NCBI GenBank assembly: GCA_047777345.1
Contig: JBKEEJ010000001.1
Span: forward strand, 317,601 to 381,600
Source: Anaerocolumna sp047777345
Lineage (GTDB): Bacteria; Bacillota; Clostridia; Lachnospirales; Lachnospiraceae
DNA length: 64,000 bases
Reading direction: 5' to 3'
The notes beneath the pieces are model-generated. The model was given only the letters and a program-made list of their open reading frames with translations. It did no database searches and was not told the origin of the DNA. How positions within the stretch are numbered: position 1 is the stretch's first letter; the number at the start of each line of letters is the position of its first letter. Made by a program: the position numbers and the translations under genes. Below, in pieces: positions 61,734 through 64,000 of the stretch.

Positions 61734-61976
61734 CATTCAGATTTATGCAAGAAACTGGGGAGCAGTTTTTGTTTATATACTCTGTCGGGTACGGAAAATC
61801 AGTCTGCGAATATAGCAAGGTTATGAACTGTCTTTTATAGATGGAGAAAAGGCAGTTTGATAAAAATGCGTGTACTCCATCGCACGCGGTACAAAAGCTA
61901 ATACATATATAAGGGGTTTTACATTTATGCGTATGAAACAGTTGTTACGAAAAACAATAATTAAAGGAGGGGTATT

Positions 61977-64000
61977 GTGAGCAAAAGAAAGAAACTTTTT
62001 GTGCTCAAAGTAATGCTTTCAGTAATGTTAGCAGTGTCATTACCAGTTGTTTCTGACTTCGTACCACAATTTTCTCAATTGGTAAAGGCAAATTCAGCCT
62101 ATACGGAAAGCCTTGGCCCGGTAACAGCAAAAGATGTTATCTATCAGATTTTGACCGACCGGTTTTATGACGGAGATTCCAGCAATAACATTCCGGATGG
62201 TTTTAATCCGGCCTATTTTGACGGTACAGGAACTAACTTAAATCATTATCAGGGTGGCGACTGGCAGGGTATTATTGATAAGATACCCTATCTGAAAGGT
62301 ATGGGTGTAACAGCAGTTTGGATTTCGGCTCCATATAAAAACAGGGAAGAAGCCATCATATCAGGCAACACCAGTTGGGTGGCATATCATGGATATCATG
62401 TGCGGAATTATTTTGCTACCAACGAACATTTCGGAACACTCAATGATTTCAAAGAGCTTAGAGATGCGCTTCATGCCAATGGCATTAAACTTGTAATTGA
62501 TTTTGTTAAGAATCATACAAGCGACAGGTCAACGGACGGAAAACTATATGAACCGGATAAATTATCAGACAGAATCTATGCCATTGGTTCGGATGGCAGG
62601 CCATATGATGCAAATGGAGACGGTGTCGTTGAAAATCTGGTAGCTGATCCTAATAATGATTATAATAGTTGGTTCCACCATTATGGTAACCGTACGGATA
62701 GTGAAACAGATGTATGGAGTTATCGGAACAAAGATCTGGCAAATCTTGCTGATTTGTCACACGAAAATGGTCAAGTTGTATCCTATCTTGAGAGCGCGGT
62801 AAAGTATTGGACCAATTTGGGCATTGACGGGATTCGTCATGACGCAACATTACATATGAATCCGGCTTTCGTAAGAGGTTTGATGGATGCGACCAACAGT
62901 GTGCAGACCATTACTCACTTTGGTGAATTCTTTATAGGACGTCCCAGTGAGAAATACAGTGAATATATCAGTTTTCCGGCAAGAACAGGAGTTAACAATC
63001 TTGACTTTGAATTTTACAATGCGGCAACAACTACATTTGGAAGCTTTTCAACCACTATGAGCGATTTTGGAAATATGCTGTTATATACTTCTGAGGATTA
63101 TGATTATGAAAACCAGACCGTAACGTTTCTTGACAATCATGATGTTAGCCGTTTTGGTTATATTCAGCCAAATCAAAAACCATACAATGCCGCGTTGGCT
63201 GTTTTGCTGACATCAAGAGGTATTCCAAATATTTATTACGGTACGGAACAATATGTAAATCCGGGCACATCAGGTCATGATGCGGGACGTATCTTTATGC
63301 AGACCTCATCCAGTTTTAATCAAGACACTACTGCTTATAAACTGATTGCCAAGTTATCTGAATTAAGGCAAAATAACAATGCGGTGGCATTTGGCACAAC
63401 AAGTATTTTATACAGCGATGATAACGTTTTGGTATATGAGCGTCAATTCTATGATGAATATGTTGTGGTTGCCGTAAACCGTCAACCGGACAGATCCTAT
63501 ACGATAAACAATATTACCACAAATCTACCGGCAGGAAACTATTCGGACGTACTTGGCGGATTATTATACGGAGATAGTGTAAGTGTTAGTACTTCCGGTT
63601 CCAAAAATGTTATCAGCAGTTTGCACTTACAGGGCGGAGAAGTTAATGTATGGTCTTATGATACCGGGAATGATTCTGTCAGCACACCCCGTATTGGTGA
63701 TGTAATAAATACTATGGGCAGGGCCGGTCAGAAAATATATATTTCTGGGCAGGGCCTTGGCGGATCGCCAAAGGTTTACTTTGGTACCGTGCAGGCAACT
63801 GTACTTTCGGCAACAGACAGGGAAATTGTTGCAGTCGTTCCAAATGGCGCGACGGCCGGAATAAATGATATTACGGTAATTAATAATGGCTTAACAAGTA
63901 ACGTATTTAAGTATAATGTATTATCGGGTGATCAGAACCAGGTAATTTTCCATGTAAATGCCCAGACCAATTATGGTGAAAATATCTATGTTGTTGGAAG
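61977..64000 (+). CDS. Secreted GH13 alpha-amylase/cyclodextrin glucanotransferase-like enzyme, 3'-partial
   Basis: The frame opens at GTG 61977, 6 bases after AAAGGAGG, and runs to the window edge without a stop. A signal peptide (K-R-K-K-L-F then a hydrophobic core, ending near residue 40) is followed by the GH13 barrel. Catalytic residues: Asp289 (G-I-R-H-D, nucleophile), Glu317 (F-G-E-F-F, acid/base), Asp389 (L-D-N-H-D-V-S-R-F). Then domain C, an IPT/TIG domain D (about 560-640) and the beginning of a CBM20 starch-binding domain (V-I-F-H-V-N-A-Q-T-N-Y-G-E-N-I-Y). This A-B-C-D-E order is that of cyclodextrin glucanotransferase and maltogenic amylase, so activity could be either. Residues in hand number 674. 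Confidence 0.93.
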   Translation, partial: MSKRKKLFVLKVMLSVMLAVSLPVVSDFVPQFSQLVKANSAYTESLGPVTAKDVIYQILTDRFYDGDSSNNIPDGFNPAYFDGTGTNLNHYQGGDWQGIIDKIPYLKGMGVTAVWISAPYKNREEAIISGNTSWVAYHGYHVRNYFATNEHFGTLNDFKELRDALHANGIKLVIDFVKNHTSDRSTDGKLYEPDKLSDRIYAIGSDGRPYDANGDGVVENLVADPNNDYNSWFHHYGNRTDSETDVWSYRNKDLANLADLSHENGQVVSYLESAVKYWTNLGIDGIRHDATLHMNPAFVRGLMDATNSVQTITHFGEFFIGRPSEKYSEYISFPARTGVNNLDFEFYNAATTTFGSFSTTMSDFGNMLLYTSEDYDYENQTVTFLDNHDVSRFGYIQPNQKPYNAALAVLLTSRGIPNIYYGTEQYVNPGTSGHDAGRIFMQTSSSFNQDTTAYKLIAKLSELRQNNNAVAFGTTSILYSDDNVLVYERQFYDEYVVVAVNRQPDRSYTINNITTNLPAGNYSDVLGGLLYGDSVSVSTSGSKNVISSLHLQGGEVNVWSYDTGNDSVSTPRIGDVINTMGRAGQKIYISGQGLGGSPKVYFGTVQATVLSATDREIVAVVPNGATAGINDITVINNGLTSNVFKYNVLSGDQNQVIFHVNAQTNYGENIYVVG

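Overview
The window reads as chromosome of a low-GC anaerobic member of the Clostridia, most probably family Lachnospiraceae. The grounds are a single-chain pyruvate:ferredoxin oxidoreductase, a CIRCE-controlled groESL, a cdaA-cdaR pair, a lysyl-tRNA synthetase with an extra C-terminal tRNA-binding domain, SigA-type promoters (TTGACA-17-TATAAT) and AGGAGG ribosome sites. The placement is inferred from gene content; no rRNA is present. I saw no tRNA or rRNA gene, CRISPR array, insertion sequence or prophage.

Layout. 1-4.2 kb: end of a polysaccharide polymerase/ligase gene, a chemoreceptor and an AEC transporter. 4.3-11 kb: nifJ (minus strand), then greA-lysS. 11.4-17.2 kb: an accessory stretch with a GH3 glycosidase, an esterase, an orphan gene and three gene remnants (Ig-like surface protein, AraC regulator, GPH sugar symporter). 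17.4-21.4 kb: a c-di-AMP operon (two membrane proteins, cdaA, cdaR, HPr). 21.7-28.6 kb: a surface glycopolymer locus (tagD, two CDP-glycerol transferase-like genes, a WsaF-like glycosyltransferase, an LCP ligase and a priming sugar-phosphate transferase). 29-33.7 kb: HtrA (frameshifted at an A7 tract), ClpX and two small conserved genes. 34-39.6 kb: a complete branched-chain amino acid ABC operon livJHMGF plus a cytidylate kinase-like gene. 39.8-45.8 kb: two aminotransferases, glnS, a DUF2225 gene and a frameshifted DUF6062 gene. 46-48.3 kb: groESL, followed by a striking nested inverted repeat. 48.4-54.5 kb: XRE and TetR regulators, a DUF308 membrane protein, an MMPL exporter and a large heptad-repeat secreted protein. 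54.8-61.4 kb: a small membrane protein, guaB, an amidase, dCMP deaminase, a lipoprotein/sensor-kinase fusion remnant and a DUF1461 protein. 62-64 kb: a secreted GH13 enzyme of cyclodextrin-glucanotransferase architecture, cut by the window end, behind a strong promoter with two LacI-type operators.

Two themes recur. One is surface and carbohydrate biology: glycopolymer synthesis, attachment, glycosidases, starch-active enzyme, Ig-like remnant. The other is gene breakage: five loci (Big_2 protein, AraC/GPH, htrA, DUF6062, lipoprotein/sensor kinase) are interrupted by deletion junctions or single-base shifts. Either this strain has undergone recent decay, or the assembly carries some indel errors; read-level checking would tell the two apart.
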